Shown: positions 1-8,931, counted from the stretch's first letter. The stretch: DNA of 38,573 nucleotides from Candidatus Avelusimicrobium facis (GCA_900762815.1 CAAFHX010000076.1:1-38573); one strand, 5' to 3'. A program made the numbers and translations. Notes: a model not told the origin generated them from the sequence alone.

Positions 1-462
1 AAAGCGGTGGAACGTGCCCGCATGACGGAAGCCCAAGGGCTGTTGGGCAACATTGCCCAAGCGCAACAAAGACGCTACATGAAGATGAACAACTATGCCC
101 AGTTGTTCAGCGGTTTGGATGTATCCCCGACTTCTGAAGCGACCGCTACTTTCTGCACGAAATTGAAATCGGGCGATAAGATAACCCATGCTAATTCTGC
201 CGACAACGCTAACTGCGGCAACGGGTTCGCTATTACCTTGGAGCAATCTGTTACTACGGGAGACGCAACTACAGACCCTGCCTATGCTACGGCCAAAGCC
301 ACGGCTACCCGCGTGAACAACAGCCAGTACACATACAGCCTGAGCCGCCCGTATCAGAGCACGGAGGTTACCTGCACGCCGGGTAACGATGAGGCAAGCA
401 AAGCCTTGTGCGCCGACTTCTGCGGTATTGATTCTCTTACGGGCACTTCTTGCTCTATCTAA
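1..462 (+). CDS. Type IV pilin-like protein, 5' end cut by the window edge
   Basis: The frame is open from base 1 to the TAA at 460-462 (153 residues seen). The first residues, KAVERARMTEAQ, match the stretch just after the hydrophobic N-terminal helix of type IV pilins (usually preceded by ...LPQYQ), so the prepilin leader and membrane helix lie to the left of the window. The rest is Ala/Thr/Ser-rich with several cysteines: one before NGFAITL, then three near the end, in TC, LCADFC and TSC. This suggests a disulfide-bonded C-terminal loop as in pilins. The protein would be a pilus or pseudopilus subunit exported and assembled at the inner membrane. A strong terminator follows at 487-517, so the gene ends its transcription unit. 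The PilT gene at 34206 is a plausible partner. Pilin family is fairly sure; major versus minor pilin cannot be told. Confidence 0.82.
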   Translation, partial: KAVERARMTEAQGLLGNIAQAQQRRYMKMNNYAQLFSGLDVSPTSEATATFCTKLKSGDKITHANSADNANCGNGFAITLEQSVTTGDATTDPAYATAKATATRVNNSQYTYSLSRPYQSTEVTCTPGNDEASKALCADFCGIDSLTGTSCSI

Positions 463-486
463 ACAGAGCTTGTTTTAAGAAACTAC

Positions 487-517
487 AAACCCCCGTGCCT
501 TTGGGTGCGGGGGTTTT
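487..517 (+). terminator. Rho-independent terminator after the pilin gene
   Basis: A 13-bp stem (487-499 with 504-516, two G-T wobbles) closes a four-base loop and runs into TTTT. It separates the pilin gene from the Opp operon promoter just downstream. Confidence 0.9.
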
Positions 518-538
518 CTATACGCGTAGGGAAATTGG

Positions 539-544
539 TATAAT
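539..544 (+). promoter_or_regulatory. -10 box of a leaderless promoter for the opp operon
   Basis: TATAAT at 539-544 is preceded by TGG, giving an extended -10 (TGnTATAAT). Six bases later comes the ATG at 551. A start site about seven bases past the -10 coincides with the A of the ATG, and there is no Shine-Dalgarno sequence. No good -35 box is visible. Confidence 0.75.
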
Positions 545-550
545 GCTAGT

Positions 551-1531
551 ATGAGTACGCGGGAAGAAACGGTATTGAGCGTAGAAAATTTGCAGGTGGC
601 GTTCCGGGACGGAGGCGACATCACCCCGGTTTTGCGGGGGGTAAGCTACCGCTTGCCCAAGGGCCAGGTGCTGGCCGTGGTGGGGGAATCCGGCTGCGGC
701 AAAACCGTCCACGCCTTATCTCTTTTGAACCTGCTGCCGCCCGGAGGGCAAATTACCGGGGGGCATATTTATTTAGACGGGCAAGACCTGCTCGCCTTGC
801 CGCCGGAAGCCTTACGCCGTCTGCGCGGGGCCAAAATTTCCATGATTTTCCAAGATCCCATGACCAGCCTCAACCCCATTCGTACCGTGGGCAAACAGTT
901 GGTGGAAACGATATTGGCCCACGAAAATATTTCCAAATTACGCGCCCGGGCCCGCGCGGTTTCTTTGCTTAAAAAAGTAGGTATAGAAAACGCCCGCCAG
1001 CGTATGAACGAATATCCCTTTCAATTTTCCGGCGGGCAACGCCAGCGCATTATGATTGCCTTGGCCTTGTGTCTGCACCCGCAGGTGCTTATTGCCGACG
1101 AGCCCACCACCGCGCTGGATGTTACCATACAAGCCCAAATTTTACGCCTGATTAAAAAATTGCAGCGCCAAAGCGGCATGTCGGCCGTGTTTATTACGCA
1201 CAATTTGGCCATTGTGGCCGAAGTGGCTGACGAGGTTATGGTGCTTTACGGCGGTTGCTGCGTGGAAAAGGCCCCCGCAGCGGAGCTGTTTGCCCGGCCT
1301 TTACATCCCTATACGCAGGGATTGCTGCACTCGCTCGTGTCGCTTAAAAAAAAGGTGGAGGTGCTGCCCGCCATAGAGGGCTACCCGCCCGCCCCCGGCG
1401 AGCCGAAAACCGGCTGTCCTTTTGCTCCGCGCTGCCCGCACGCGTTTGAAAAATGCCGCCTGCAAATGCCGCCGCTGACGCAGGAAAACGGCCGCGAGGT
1501 CCGCTGCTGGCTGAGGGGGACACATGCCTAA
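551..1531 (+). CDS. oppD: Oligopeptide/dipeptide ABC transporter ATP-binding protein (OppD/DppD type)
   Basis: This is a cytoplasmic ATPase that drives peptide import together with the second ATPase and the two permeases downstream. The 326 residues show Walker A GESGCGKT (45-52), Q-loop Q101, signature FSGGQRQR (159-166), Walker B LIADEP (180-185) and the H-loop H217. The C-terminal extension has the CPFAPRCPHA motif typical of Opp/Dpp ATPases. Length is normal for the family. The start at 551 sits six bases after a TATAAT, with no ribosome-binding site, so I infer a leaderless message. The stop overlaps the next gene's ATG by 8 bp, indicating translational coupling. Exact substrate (di- or oligopeptide, nickel) cannot be decided from sequence; the peptidase in the operon favours peptides. 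Confidence 0.93.
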   Translation: MSTREETVLSVENLQVAFRDGGDITPVLRGVSYRLPKGQVLAVVGESGCGKTVHALSLLNLLPPGGQITGGHIYLDGQDLLALPPEALRRLRGAKISMIFQDPMTSLNPIRTVGKQLVETILAHENISKLRARARAVSLLKKVGIENARQRMNEYPFQFSGGQRQRIMIALALCLHPQVLIADEPTTALDVTIQAQILRLIKKLQRQSGMSAVFITHNLAIVAEVADEVMVLYGGCCVEKAPAAELFARPLHPYTQGLLHSLVSLKKKVEVLPAIEGYPPAPGEPKTGCPFAPRCPHAFEKCRLQMPPLTQENGREVRCWLRGTHA

Positions 1532-2519
1532 TCCGGTGGAAGTGAAAGATTTGCGCAAAACCTACCGCCGCGGCGGGTGGTTCAGCGGTCCGTCGGCCGA
1601 AAAGGTCATTTTGCAAGGGGTTACCCTTTCGTTAAAGGAAAAGGAAATTTTAGGTTTGGTGGGGGAATCCGGCTGCGGCAAAACCACGTTGGCCAAGGTG
1701 ATTTTGGGGTTGGAGGATTATCAGGGCGGCTGCGTGCGAGTGGAAGGGCAGGAGCTGCGCCGCTTGAGCAAGGCGGGCTTTAAAAAGCTGCGCCGCCGCT
1801 TGCAGGTGGTGTTCCAAGACCCGTACTCCAGCTTGGACCCGCGCATGAATGTGCGCCAAATTTTAAGCGAGCCGTGGGACATTCACGGCCTGTATGCAGA
1901 CCGCGCCGCGCGCGGGCAAGCCCTGCAAGAGCTCATGCGTTCGGTGGGGCTGGACCCGGCACATTTAAACCGTTACCCGCATGAATTTTCCGGCGGGCAA
2001 CGCCAGCGTATTGCCATTGCGCGTGCCTTGGCTTTGCAGCCGCACATTTTGGTGGCCGATGAGCCGGTATCGGCGTTGGATGTGTCCGTACAAGCGCAAA
2101 TTTTAAATTTACTCAAAGAAATCAGCCGCGCCCGGGCGCTGAGCATGCTGTTTATTTCGCATGATTTTGCCGTGGCGCGGTTTTTGTGCGACCGCATTGC
2201 GGTGATGTATCAGGGGCGTTTGTTGGAGGAGGCCCCGGCCGAGGAATTGCTGCAAAACCCGCAGCACCCCTACACGGAGGCCTTGTTGTCGGCCGTGCCG
2301 GTGCCGGACCCGCAGCAGCCCTTGCGCGAGCCGCTGTCTGTGCCGGCGGTCCCGGCGCGGGCGGGGGAGTGTGCTTGCCCGTATGCGCCGCGCTGCCCGT
2401 ATTACCAAGCGTCCGCATGCGACCCGGCGCAGCCGCTCTTGCGCGAAGTCCGCGTGGGCCATCGGTGCGCCTGCGTGCGTTTGCCGTTTCAAAACCAAAA
2501 AAGCCGTTATGCCGTATAA
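1524..2519 (+). CDS. oppF: Oligopeptide/dipeptide ABC transporter ATP-binding protein (OppF/DppF type)
   Basis: This is the second ATPase of the peptide importer, 331 residues. Walker A GESGCGKT lies at 47-54, Q98 in the Q-loop, signature FSGGQRQR at 155-162, Walker B LVADEP at 176-181, and an H-loop in FISHDFA. The C-terminal part carries cysteines in CPYAPRCPYY, the Opp/Dpp-specific tail. It begins inside the end of the oppD-like gene (8-bp overlap). The M20 peptidase gene follows after 11 bp. OppD and OppF normally work as a heterodimer on the cytoplasmic face of OppBC, and both being intact here fits that. Confidence 0.93.
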   Translation: MPNPVEVKDLRKTYRRGGWFSGPSAEKVILQGVTLSLKEKEILGLVGESGCGKTTLAKVILGLEDYQGGCVRVEGQELRRLSKAGFKKLRRRLQVVFQDPYSSLDPRMNVRQILSEPWDIHGLYADRAARGQALQELMRSVGLDPAHLNRYPHEFSGGQRQRIAIARALALQPHILVADEPVSALDVSVQAQILNLLKEISRARALSMLFISHDFAVARFLCDRIAVMYQGRLLEEAPAEELLQNPQHPYTEALLSAVPVPDPQQPLREPLSVPAVPARAGECACPYAPRCPYYQASACDPAQPLLREVRVGHRCACVRLPFQNQKSRYAV

Positions 2520-2530
2520 CCGGAGGAATT

Positions 2531-3679
2531 ATGAACCGCTTCATCAACGAAAAAAGATTGTTAGACACCTTTTTGCAATTGGTCCGTATAGACAGTGAGT
2601 CTTATCACGAAGGGGCCTTGTACCGCTGGCTTTGCCCCGAGCTGAAAAAGCGCGGCTGCAGTGTTGTAACGGACAAGGCCGGCAAAAAAATCGGCTCCGA
2701 CGCTCCCGGCAATATCATTGCCACGCTGAAGGGGACCGCCGGAGAAAAGCCGTTCTTGCTTTCGGCGCATATGGACACGGTCTGCCCGGGCCGCAATGTC
2801 AAGCCCAGCATTCAAAACGGCCGCGTGGTTACCGACGGCACTACCGTTTTGGGCGGGGATGACAAGAGCGGTATTGCCGTGATTTTAGAGATTTTGAGCG
2901 TGCTTAAAGAGCAAAAAATCAAACACCGCCCCTTGCAAGTGATTTTTACCTTGAACGAAGAAAACGGCATGGGCGGAGCCAAGAATTTGGACTACAGCAA
3001 AATCAAAGGCCGCGAAGGGCTGATTTTGGACAATGAAAGCGTCTGCGAATTGCTGGTGCAGGGCCCGGCCGTGTGTGATTTTATCGTGCAAATCCAGGGG
3101 GTGGCTTCCCATGCCGGGGTGGCGCCGGAGAAAGGCATTTCCGCCCTGGAAGTGGCCGCCCAGGCGATGGCGCGGATGCAGTTGGGCCGCGTGGACGAGG
3201 AAACCGTGTGCAATTTTGGCGTGGTGCAGGGCGGCGAGGTTACCAATGTCGTGATGCCGCAGTTGTATTTAAAGGGAGAGGTGCGCAGCCTCAACGTCAA
3301 AAAATTGCAAAAGCAAATCAAGCACATGAAGGACTGTTTTGCCCAAGCCGCCAAAGGCTTTGTGCGTAAGGCCAACGGCAAGACCCTCCGCCCGAAAATT
3401 ACCATAGAAACCCCGTTGCGCTACGGCGCATTGAACGTGCCCAAAAAAGCGCCGCTGGTGCAGTATGTGCTCAAGGCGGCCCAAAAGCACGGCGTGGCGA
3501 TGAAAGCCCTGGCTTCCGGCGGCGGTTGCGACGCCAACGTTACCTGCCAGCACGGTTTGCTGATGCCCAATATCGGGCTGGGGGTGCAAAACTGCCACAC
3601 GGTGGAGGAATACTTGGATTTGAAGGAGTTTTATAAGGCGGCGGATATTGTGCTGGATGTAGTGTTAAATTACAAATAA
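2531..3679 (+). CDS. M20-family metallopeptidase, tripeptidase T-like
   Basis: A zinc-dependent aminopeptidase/dipeptidase-type enzyme of 382 residues. Visible metal-site motifs are SAHMDTV (H80, D82), LGGDDKSG (D110/D111), NEENGMGG (E143/E144, catalytic Glu and ligand), LDNES (D167) and QNCHTVEEY (H356). The order and spacing match the M20B/PepT-like group. An in-frame extension reaches back to 2186 but lies inside the oppF-like gene. The ATG at 2531 is chosen because GGAGG at 2522-2526 precedes it at ideal spacing. Its place between importer ATPases and permeases implies that it hydrolyses incoming peptides in the cytoplasm. Whether it is a tripeptidase or a broader dipeptidase is uncertain. 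Confidence 0.88.
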   Translation: MNRFINEKRLLDTFLQLVRIDSESYHEGALYRWLCPELKKRGCSVVTDKAGKKIGSDAPGNIIATLKGTAGEKPFLLSAHMDTVCPGRNVKPSIQNGRVVTDGTTVLGGDDKSGIAVILEILSVLKEQKIKHRPLQVIFTLNEENGMGGAKNLDYSKIKGREGLILDNESVCELLVQGPAVCDFIVQIQGVASHAGVAPEKGISALEVAAQAMARMQLGRVDEETVCNFGVVQGGEVTNVVMPQLYLKGEVRSLNVKKLQKQIKHMKDCFAQAAKGFVRKANGKTLRPKITIETPLRYGALNVPKKAPLVQYVLKAAQKHGVAMKALASGGGCDANVTCQHGLLMPNIGLGVQNCHTVEEYLDLKEFYKAADIVLDVVLNYK

Positions 3680-3695
3680 CCCCGCCGGAAAAAGT

Positions 3696-4724
3696 ATGCT
3701 GCGTTATATTTTAAGAAGACTTCTTTTGTTGCCGCTGGTGGTGCTGGGTGTAACCTTTTTGTTGTTCTTTTTGACCCAGCGCCTCAGCCCGGAAATGCGC
3801 GCGTCTTTGTATATCAAAGACCCGAGGCAGCTGGGCGCGCTGGAGGAAGTTATTCAAAAATACGGCTTGCGCGATAATGTGTTGAAACAATACGGCCGCT
3901 GGTTGGGCGGCGCATTGCGGGGGGATTTGGGCTATAGCCAAAGCGTTAATATGCCGGTGGCCGAGGCCATTAAGGCGTATTTGCCCGCCACCGTGCAGCT
4001 GGCCGTGGTAACGATTGTGCTGGTCTTGTTTTTTGGTATTTGGCTGGGGGCCTTGTCCGCCGTCAAAAAGGACCGGTGGCAGGATGTGCTGGTCCGGCTG
4101 GTGTCGGTGGGGGGATTTTCCCTACCTATTTTTGTGCTGGGGCTGCTGCTGTTGATGTTGTTTTACGGCAAGCTGGGGTGGTTCCCGCCGGGGGGATACT
4201 CGGTGGCTACGGATATGGCCGTGCATTTGCCGTCCTTTCATCACTATACCGGGTTTCTGCTGGCAGACAGCTTGCTCAACGGCAATTTGCGCGTATTTGC
4301 CGACGTACTGCGCCACCTGGTGCTGCCCGCCGTTACATTGTGTATCGGTTCCTTTGCGCTGATGGTGCGCGTCATGCGCTCCTCTATGTTGGAGGAGCTG
4401 GGCAAGGATTATGTGCGCACCGCCCGGGCCAAGGGGCTGCCGGAGCGCGCGGTGGTATACCGCCACGCGGGCAAAAACGCCGTCATCCCCGTGATTACCT
4501 TGGCGGGCATCCAATTCATCCGCCTGCTGGGGGGGACGGTGATTGTGGAAACGATTTTTGACTACCCCGGCATCGGCCGCTTTGGCGTATTGGCGGCCCA
4601 GCAGCTGGATATTGCCGGGATTATGGGCTTTTCGCTCATGGTGGCGGTGCTGTTTGTGGTGGGCAATTTGGCCTGTGATATTTTATACACGGCCATAGAC
4701 CCGAGGATTAAACTAAGTGACTAA
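3696..4724 (+). CDS. oppB: Peptide ABC transporter permease (OppB/DppB type)
   Basis: An inner-membrane permease of 342 residues. It opens with an N-terminal transmembrane helix (about 9-29: LLLLPLVVLGVTFLLFFLTQ) and has further hydrophobic segments near 100-120, 135-155, 205-225, 265-285 and 305-325. The cytoplasmic EAA-like coupling loop is visible as RTARAKGLPERAVVYRHAGKN, which docks with the ATPase subunits. It follows the peptidase gene by 16 bp and overlaps the next permease gene by 8 bp. Family assignment is firm; substrate is inferred from the operon. Confidence 0.92.
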   Translation: MLRYILRRLLLLPLVVLGVTFLLFFLTQRLSPEMRASLYIKDPRQLGALEEVIQKYGLRDNVLKQYGRWLGGALRGDLGYSQSVNMPVAEAIKAYLPATVQLAVVTIVLVLFFGIWLGALSAVKKDRWQDVLVRLVSVGGFSLPIFVLGLLLLMLFYGKLGWFPPGGYSVATDMAVHLPSFHHYTGFLLADSLLNGNLRVFADVLRHLVLPAVTLCIGSFALMVRVMRSSMLEELGKDYVRTARAKGLPERAVVYRHAGKNAVIPVITLAGIQFIRLLGGTVIVETIFDYPGIGRFGVLAAQQLDIAGIMGFSLMVAVLFVVGNLACDILYTAIDPRIKLSD

Positions 4725-5589
4725 CCGGACCCTGAAACGCATTTTGCAAAATAAGGCCTCTTTAGCGGGGTTGGTGCTGGTTTTGTTTTTTGCGGCGGTG
4801 GCCTTGTTTGCCCCGCTGTTGGCTCCGGCGCAGAACCCGCGCGACCCGTATCAGCTGCCCCAAAGCAGCTATGAGGTTACCCCGCAGCCGCCCTCAGCGC
4901 AACATATTTTCGGCACGACCGAGCAACAATACGATTTGTATTACGGGGTGGTGTGGGGCACGCGGCTGGCGTTTAAAATCGGCATCACGGTTACCTTTTT
5001 TGCCTTTCTCATTGGGCTGTTTTTAGGGGCGGGTGCGGCGTATTTCGGCGGGAAAATAGACGAGCTGGTTATGCGCTTTACCGACATTGTTTTTGCCGTG
5101 CCGTCCTTGGTGTTGGCCATGGTCATTGCGGCCATGCTGGGGCCGGATATCCGCCATATGATGATGGCGCTGACGGCGGTGGCGTGGCCCTCGTATGCGC
5201 GGTTGGTGCGCGGGGATGTATTGTCGGTCAAACGCCGGGATTTTGTAACGGCCAGCAAGGCCCTGGGAGCGCGCGGTCCCCGGTTGCTGCTGCGGCACAT
5301 TTTGCCTAATTCCATTTATCCGTCCGTGGTGGTGGCCAGTTTGGACATCGGTTATATTGTGCTGACGGCGGCGTCTCTGTCCTTTTTGGGGCTGGGCGCG
5401 CAACCGGGCACGGCTGATTGGGGCCAGCTGATTGCCATGGCGCGCAACTGGGTGCTGGGCAGCGGCGGCAATACATTTGCTTATTGGTACACCGTCGTGG
5501 TGCCGGGCGGGGCGATTTTCCTGTTTGTGCTGGGTTGGAACCTGCTGGGAGACGGGTTTAGAGACATTTTGGACCCCCGCCAGGGCTGA
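4717..5589 (+). CDS. oppC: Peptide ABC transporter permease (OppC/DppC type)
   Basis: The second permease, 290 residues, begins with GTG at 4717 inside the end of the oppB-like gene. The N-terminal helix (about 17-35) is followed by a periplasmic stretch and a five-helix core. The EAA loop is VTASKALGARGPRLLLRHILPN. The C-terminal GDGFRDILDPR is the usual OppC ending. No gene for a periplasmic binding protein (OppA/DppA) lies in the operon or elsewhere in the window, so the receptor must be encoded elsewhere or be absent. No clear terminator follows. The next gene starts 56 bp later with its own Shine-Dalgarno site. Confidence 0.92.
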   Translation: MTNRTLKRILQNKASLAGLVLVLFFAAVALFAPLLAPAQNPRDPYQLPQSSYEVTPQPPSAQHIFGTTEQQYDLYYGVVWGTRLAFKIGITVTFFAFLIGLFLGAGAAYFGGKIDELVMRFTDIVFAVPSLVLAMVIAAMLGPDIRHMMMALTAVAWPSYARLVRGDVLSVKRRDFVTASKALGARGPRLLLRHILPNSIYPSVVVASLDIGYIVLTAASLSFLGLGAQPGTADWGQLIAMARNWVLGSGGNTFAYWYTVVVPGGAIFLFVLGWNLLGDGFRDILDPRQG

Positions 5590-5645
5590 TTTAAGCTAAA
5601 ATATTAGAAAGGGCCTTTACCATTTCATTTTTTAGGAGCCAGATT

Positions 5646-7265
5646 ATGATACGCAGAAAAGATTTATATACCTCTTTAAGCGACAGCGCTTACCGCTTTC
5701 CGCAAAAGGTGGCCTTGGTAGAGGCCTCCACCGGTAAAAAAGTAACGTATTTGGAATTGCTGATGCAGGTGGACCGCGCGGCGGATATGTTTTGGGAGCA
5801 CGGCATCCGCAAGGGAGACCGCGTAGGCATCGCCCACCGCAACTCCATTGATGTGGTGGTGGCCAATTACGGGCTATACAAAATCGGCGCGGTGTGCATT
5901 CCCATGAACTTTATGGTTACCAAACAAGAGGAAATTCAGTTTATTTTAAATAACTCCGGCGCCAAGGCCGTGGTAACCCAAGGCGAATTCATCCGCCATT
6001 ATTTAAAGGCCCAACCGGCGTTGCCGGATTTGAAGTATATTTTTTCTACCGATACCATCCCCGAGTCCGCTGCCGATAAACCCTTTGTGCAGAAATTTTG
6101 GGAACAGATAAACAAATCCACCTACCACGATGAAACCGCCGGCCCGTGCGCCCGCACGGAGGATGATGCGTTTATTCTCTACACGTCCGGCACGACGGGG
6201 CAGCCCAAGGGCGCCATGATTACCCACGGCAACCTGGCCAGCAACGTGATTTCGTGCGCGCAGATTTTTAAAATCAATGACGACGACTGCTTTTTGTGTC
6301 TGCTGCCGATGTTCCACTCGTTTGCGTGGACGACCTGCGTGGTCATTCCGTTGTATTTGAATTTAAAGGTGGTCATTGTGGCCAATGTGATGCCGGCCAA
6401 GACCTGGCTGTCTGCCATGGGCAGCGAGAAGGTAACGCTCATTTTGGCCGTCCCGCAGATTTTGGCGGTGCTGTCTAAAGAGGCCAAAGGTTTCAAGCGG
6501 TTGTATTTGCAGTTTTGGCCCTTTAAGAATGTGCGCTTTGCCGTGTCCGGCGCGGCCCCGCTGACGCAGGAAATCAAAGACCGCTTTGAGCAAAAAATCG
6601 GCGTGAAAATTTTGGAAGGGTACGGCTTGACCGAGACCAGCCCGGTGGTCAGCGTCAACACCGAGGAATTGCAAAAAATCAAATCCGTCGGCCCGGCCAT
6701 TCCCGCCGTCAGCACGTTGGTGGTGGACGATGAGGGCCATGAAGTGCCCCGCAATTGCGAAGGGGAGCTGTGCGTCAAAGGGCCCAATGTGTTTCGCGGT
6801 TACTTTGGCAACCCCCAGGCCACCAAGGACGCTTTTACCGAGGACGGCTGGTTCAAAACCGGCGATATTGTGGCTATTGACGACGACGGCTTTATCTTTA
6901 TCAAAGACCGCAAAAAAGACATGATCATCATCAAAGGGCTCAAAGTATTTTCCGCCCAGGTGGAAGCGATTATCAACTCTTGCCCGGGAATTGAAGAGTC
7001 TGCCATCATCGGCGTGCCGGACGGCAAAGGCGGCGAGTTTATTAAATGCTACGCCGTGAAACAAGACGGCGCTGAATTGACTGATGACCAATTCCGTAAG
7101 TTCTTAAAGCAGAATTTGGACAATTACAAACGCCCGCGCGATTTTGAATTTGTGGAAGAGCTGCCTAAAAACAGCTTGCGCAAGGTGCTCAAACGCAAAC
7201 TGCGTGAGGATGCCGTGGCCAAAATGAAACAACGCGCCGAGCAGGCTGGCCCCGAAGAGGCGTAA
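5646..7265 (+). CDS. AMP-forming acyl-CoA ligase (long-chain fatty acid-CoA ligase-like)
   Basis: A member of the ANL superfamily, 539 residues. It activates a carboxylic acid with ATP and joins it to CoA in the cytoplasm. Core motifs are YTSGTTGQPKG (179-189, phosphate binding), GYGLTET (325-331), TGDIV with the hinge KDRKKDMIIIKG, and the C-terminal catalytic lysine region PKNSLRKVLKRKLRE. Length is typical of medium/long-chain ligases. AGGAG at 5634-5638 supports the ATG at 5646, and a possible -10 (TAAAAT) is at 5597-5602. The nucleotidyltransferase gene begins 6 bp after its stop. It could supply acyl-CoA to the acyl-CoA dehydrogenase encoded at 27129, but they are far apart. Chain-length preference cannot be told. 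Confidence 0.9.
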   Translation: MIRRKDLYTSLSDSAYRFPQKVALVEASTGKKVTYLELLMQVDRAADMFWEHGIRKGDRVGIAHRNSIDVVVANYGLYKIGAVCIPMNFMVTKQEEIQFILNNSGAKAVVTQGEFIRHYLKAQPALPDLKYIFSTDTIPESAADKPFVQKFWEQINKSTYHDETAGPCARTEDDAFILYTSGTTGQPKGAMITHGNLASNVISCAQIFKINDDDCFLCLLPMFHSFAWTTCVVIPLYLNLKVVIVANVMPAKTWLSAMGSEKVTLILAVPQILAVLSKEAKGFKRLYLQFWPFKNVRFAVSGAAPLTQEIKDRFEQKIGVKILEGYGLTETSPVVSVNTEELQKIKSVGPAIPAVSTLVVDDEGHEVPRNCEGELCVKGPNVFRGYFGNPQATKDAFTEDGWFKTGDIVAIDDDGFIFIKDRKKDMIIIKGLKVFSAQVEAIINSCPGIEESAIIGVPDGKGGEFIKCYAVKQDGAELTDDQFRKFLKQNLDNYKRPRDFEFVEELPKNSLRKVLKRKLREDAVAKMKQRAEQAGPEEA

Positions 7266-7270
7266 GCACC

Positions 7271-8809
7271 ATGAAGTCTTTGGTCCATGTCCTGCGCGAA
7301 ATCACACCCGACGCGTATTACGTCGGCGGGGTGGTGCGGGACGGACTGCTCAAAAAAGACAGCGGGGATATAGATTTGGCCTTGCCCAAAGACCGGGTGG
7401 CGCCCGCCGCCCGCGCCTTGGCCCGCGCGCTCAAGGCGGCCGCGTTTGAAATGGACGCGCAATTTGGGGTGTGGCGTTTGGTTACCCATAAAGAAAAACT
7501 GCAAATAGACCTGACGGCTTTTCAAGGTAAAAATTTAAAAGAGGATTTGCTGCGGCGGGATTTTACGTTCAATGCGCTGGCTTACCCGGTTACAGCGCCG
7601 CTGACGGCGCGCATTCTCCCCGTGCGGGGGCAAAAGGCCCGCATCCGCCTGAAAAATTGGCAAAAAAAATACCTCATTGATTTCAAAGGCGGCGTGGCGG
7701 ATTTGGCCGCCAAGCAAATCCGGCTGACCCATTCCCGGGTCTTTACGGAAGACCCCTTGCGTATGCTGCGCGTGTTCCGCCATGCTGCGGAGCTGAAGTT
7801 TGCCATTGCGCCCGGGGTGCTCAAGCAAATCAAAAAGGACGCTTTTGAAATTACCCGCAGCGCCGGGGAGCGCGTGCAGGAGGAGCTCACTCGGCTGTTC
7901 CGTACGCCGCGTGCCTACGAAAACCTGCTGCTGATGGAAAAAACCGGTCTGCTGACGGCCCTGTTCCCCGAGCTGGAGCCCCAGCGCACCTGCGCCGAGT
8001 GCTATTATGGGCCCGGCGGTGTACTCAAGCACACCTTGAACTGTTTTCAGCGCGAAGAATGGTTGCTGGAAAATTTAAAAAAAGCGTTTCCCAAATATTA
8101 TAAAAAGTTGGCCCCGGTAGCGGCGGACAAGGCATTATTTAAAATGGCGGTGCTGTTGCACGACGTGGCCAAGCCCGCTACGGCCAAGGTGCAGGGCGAC
8201 CGCTTGCGCTTTTTTTACCATGAGCAAAAGGGCGCGCGCATGGCGCGGCAGATTTTGGAGCGGCTGCACTACAGCAAAGCAGACAGCCGCTTGATTTGCG
8301 CCATGATTGGCGAGCACTTGCGCCCCAGCAATTTGGCCAGCAACGATGTGATTACCGACCGGGGAGCGTATAAATTTTTCCGCGATATGGGGCCGGCTGC
8401 ACTGCCGATGTTGCTTTTGTGCTGGGCCGATTACACCAGCTATATTTCCACGGCGCAGCTGCGCCGCGTTTTGCCCCAAAGCGGGGACAAACTGATGAGC
8501 CTGGAAAAAGCCAAACGGACCGCCCATGTGGGCAAAACCTTGCGTCATATGCAGGTGCTGACGCTGCTGCTCAAGAAATATTTTGACAGCCCCAAAAAGA
8601 TAAAGCCCACCCGTCTTTTAGACGGACGGGACATTATGCAGGCCTTGGCCTTGCCGCCCTCTCCGCGCATTGGGGAAATCTTGGAAGCGGTGGCCTTGGC
8701 GCAGGTGGAGGGGCAGGTGAGCGACCGTCCCGGCGCGCTGGATTTTATCGTGCGGCAATTTGGGCAAAATCAAAAAGAAAAAGAATACGCTGCAAAAAAA
8801 GCCGGATAA
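7271..8809 (+). CDS. cca: CCA tRNA nucleotidyltransferase / poly(A) polymerase family protein with HD domain
   Basis: A class II nucleotidyltransferase of 512 residues. The head has YVGGVVRDGLL (GGVVRD 19-24) and the metal-binding GDIDLA (D33, D35). Next come LLRRDFTFNALAY and DPLRMLRVFR, all hallmarks of the tRNA CCA-adding/poly(A) polymerase family. An HD phosphohydrolase domain follows (LLHDVAKPA, H297 D298). The likely role is adding or repairing the 3' CCA of tRNAs; the tRNA-Gly gene immediately downstream (8844) lacks an encoded CCA, as does tRNA-Leu at 30803, so such an enzyme is needed. A CC-adding, A-adding or poly(A) enzyme is the alternative, since sequence alone does not separate these subfamilies safely. 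Confidence 0.85.
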   Translation: MKSLVHVLREITPDAYYVGGVVRDGLLKKDSGDIDLALPKDRVAPAARALARALKAAAFEMDAQFGVWRLVTHKEKLQIDLTAFQGKNLKEDLLRRDFTFNALAYPVTAPLTARILPVRGQKARIRLKNWQKKYLIDFKGGVADLAAKQIRLTHSRVFTEDPLRMLRVFRHAAELKFAIAPGVLKQIKKDAFEITRSAGERVQEELTRLFRTPRAYENLLLMEKTGLLTALFPELEPQRTCAECYYGPGGVLKHTLNCFQREEWLLENLKKAFPKYYKKLAPVAADKALFKMAVLLHDVAKPATAKVQGDRLRFFYHEQKGARMARQILERLHYSKADSRLICAMIGEHLRPSNLASNDVITDRGAYKFFRDMGPAALPMLLLCWADYTSYISTAQLRRVLPQSGDKLMSLEKAKRTAHVGKTLRHMQVLTLLLKKYFDSPKKIKPTRLLDGRDIMQALALPPSPRIGEILEAVALAQVEGQVSDRPGALDFIVRQFGQNQKEKEYAAKKAG

Positions 8810-8810
8810 T

Positions 8811-8819
8811 TGCTATAAT
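8811..8819 (+). promoter_or_regulatory. Extended -10 promoter for tRNA-Gly
   Basis: TGCTATAAT is an extended -10 (TGn plus a consensus hexamer at 8814-8819). It overlaps the end of the nucleotidyltransferase gene and lies 24 bases before the tRNA. No convincing -35 is seen. Confidence 0.65.
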
Positions 8820-8843
8820 ATACACGCACAGGAAACAATTTTT

Positions 8844-8914
8844 GCGGGCGTGGTTCAATGGTAGAATGGGAGCTTCCCAAGCTCTAGACGAGGGTTCGAT
8901 TCCCTTCGCCCGCT
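8844..8914 (+). tRNA. tRNA-Gly (anticodon CCC)
   Basis: A full cloverleaf can be folded. The 7-bp acceptor stem pairs perfectly (8844-8850 with 8907-8913). The anticodon loop is TTCCCAA, giving CCC, and the T-arm carries TTCGATT. The discriminator base is T8914 and CCA is not encoded. The anticodon stem contains one G-T pair. It reads GGG glycine codons. Confidence 0.95.
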
Positions 8915-8931
8915 CTTTTTAAAAGGTGCCT

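Noticed and set aside
2186..2530. N-terminal extension of the M20 peptidase to 2186
   Set aside because: It overlaps the oppF-like gene and gives a Pro/Arg/Ala-rich non-protein-like segment; GGAGG before 2531 fixes the start.
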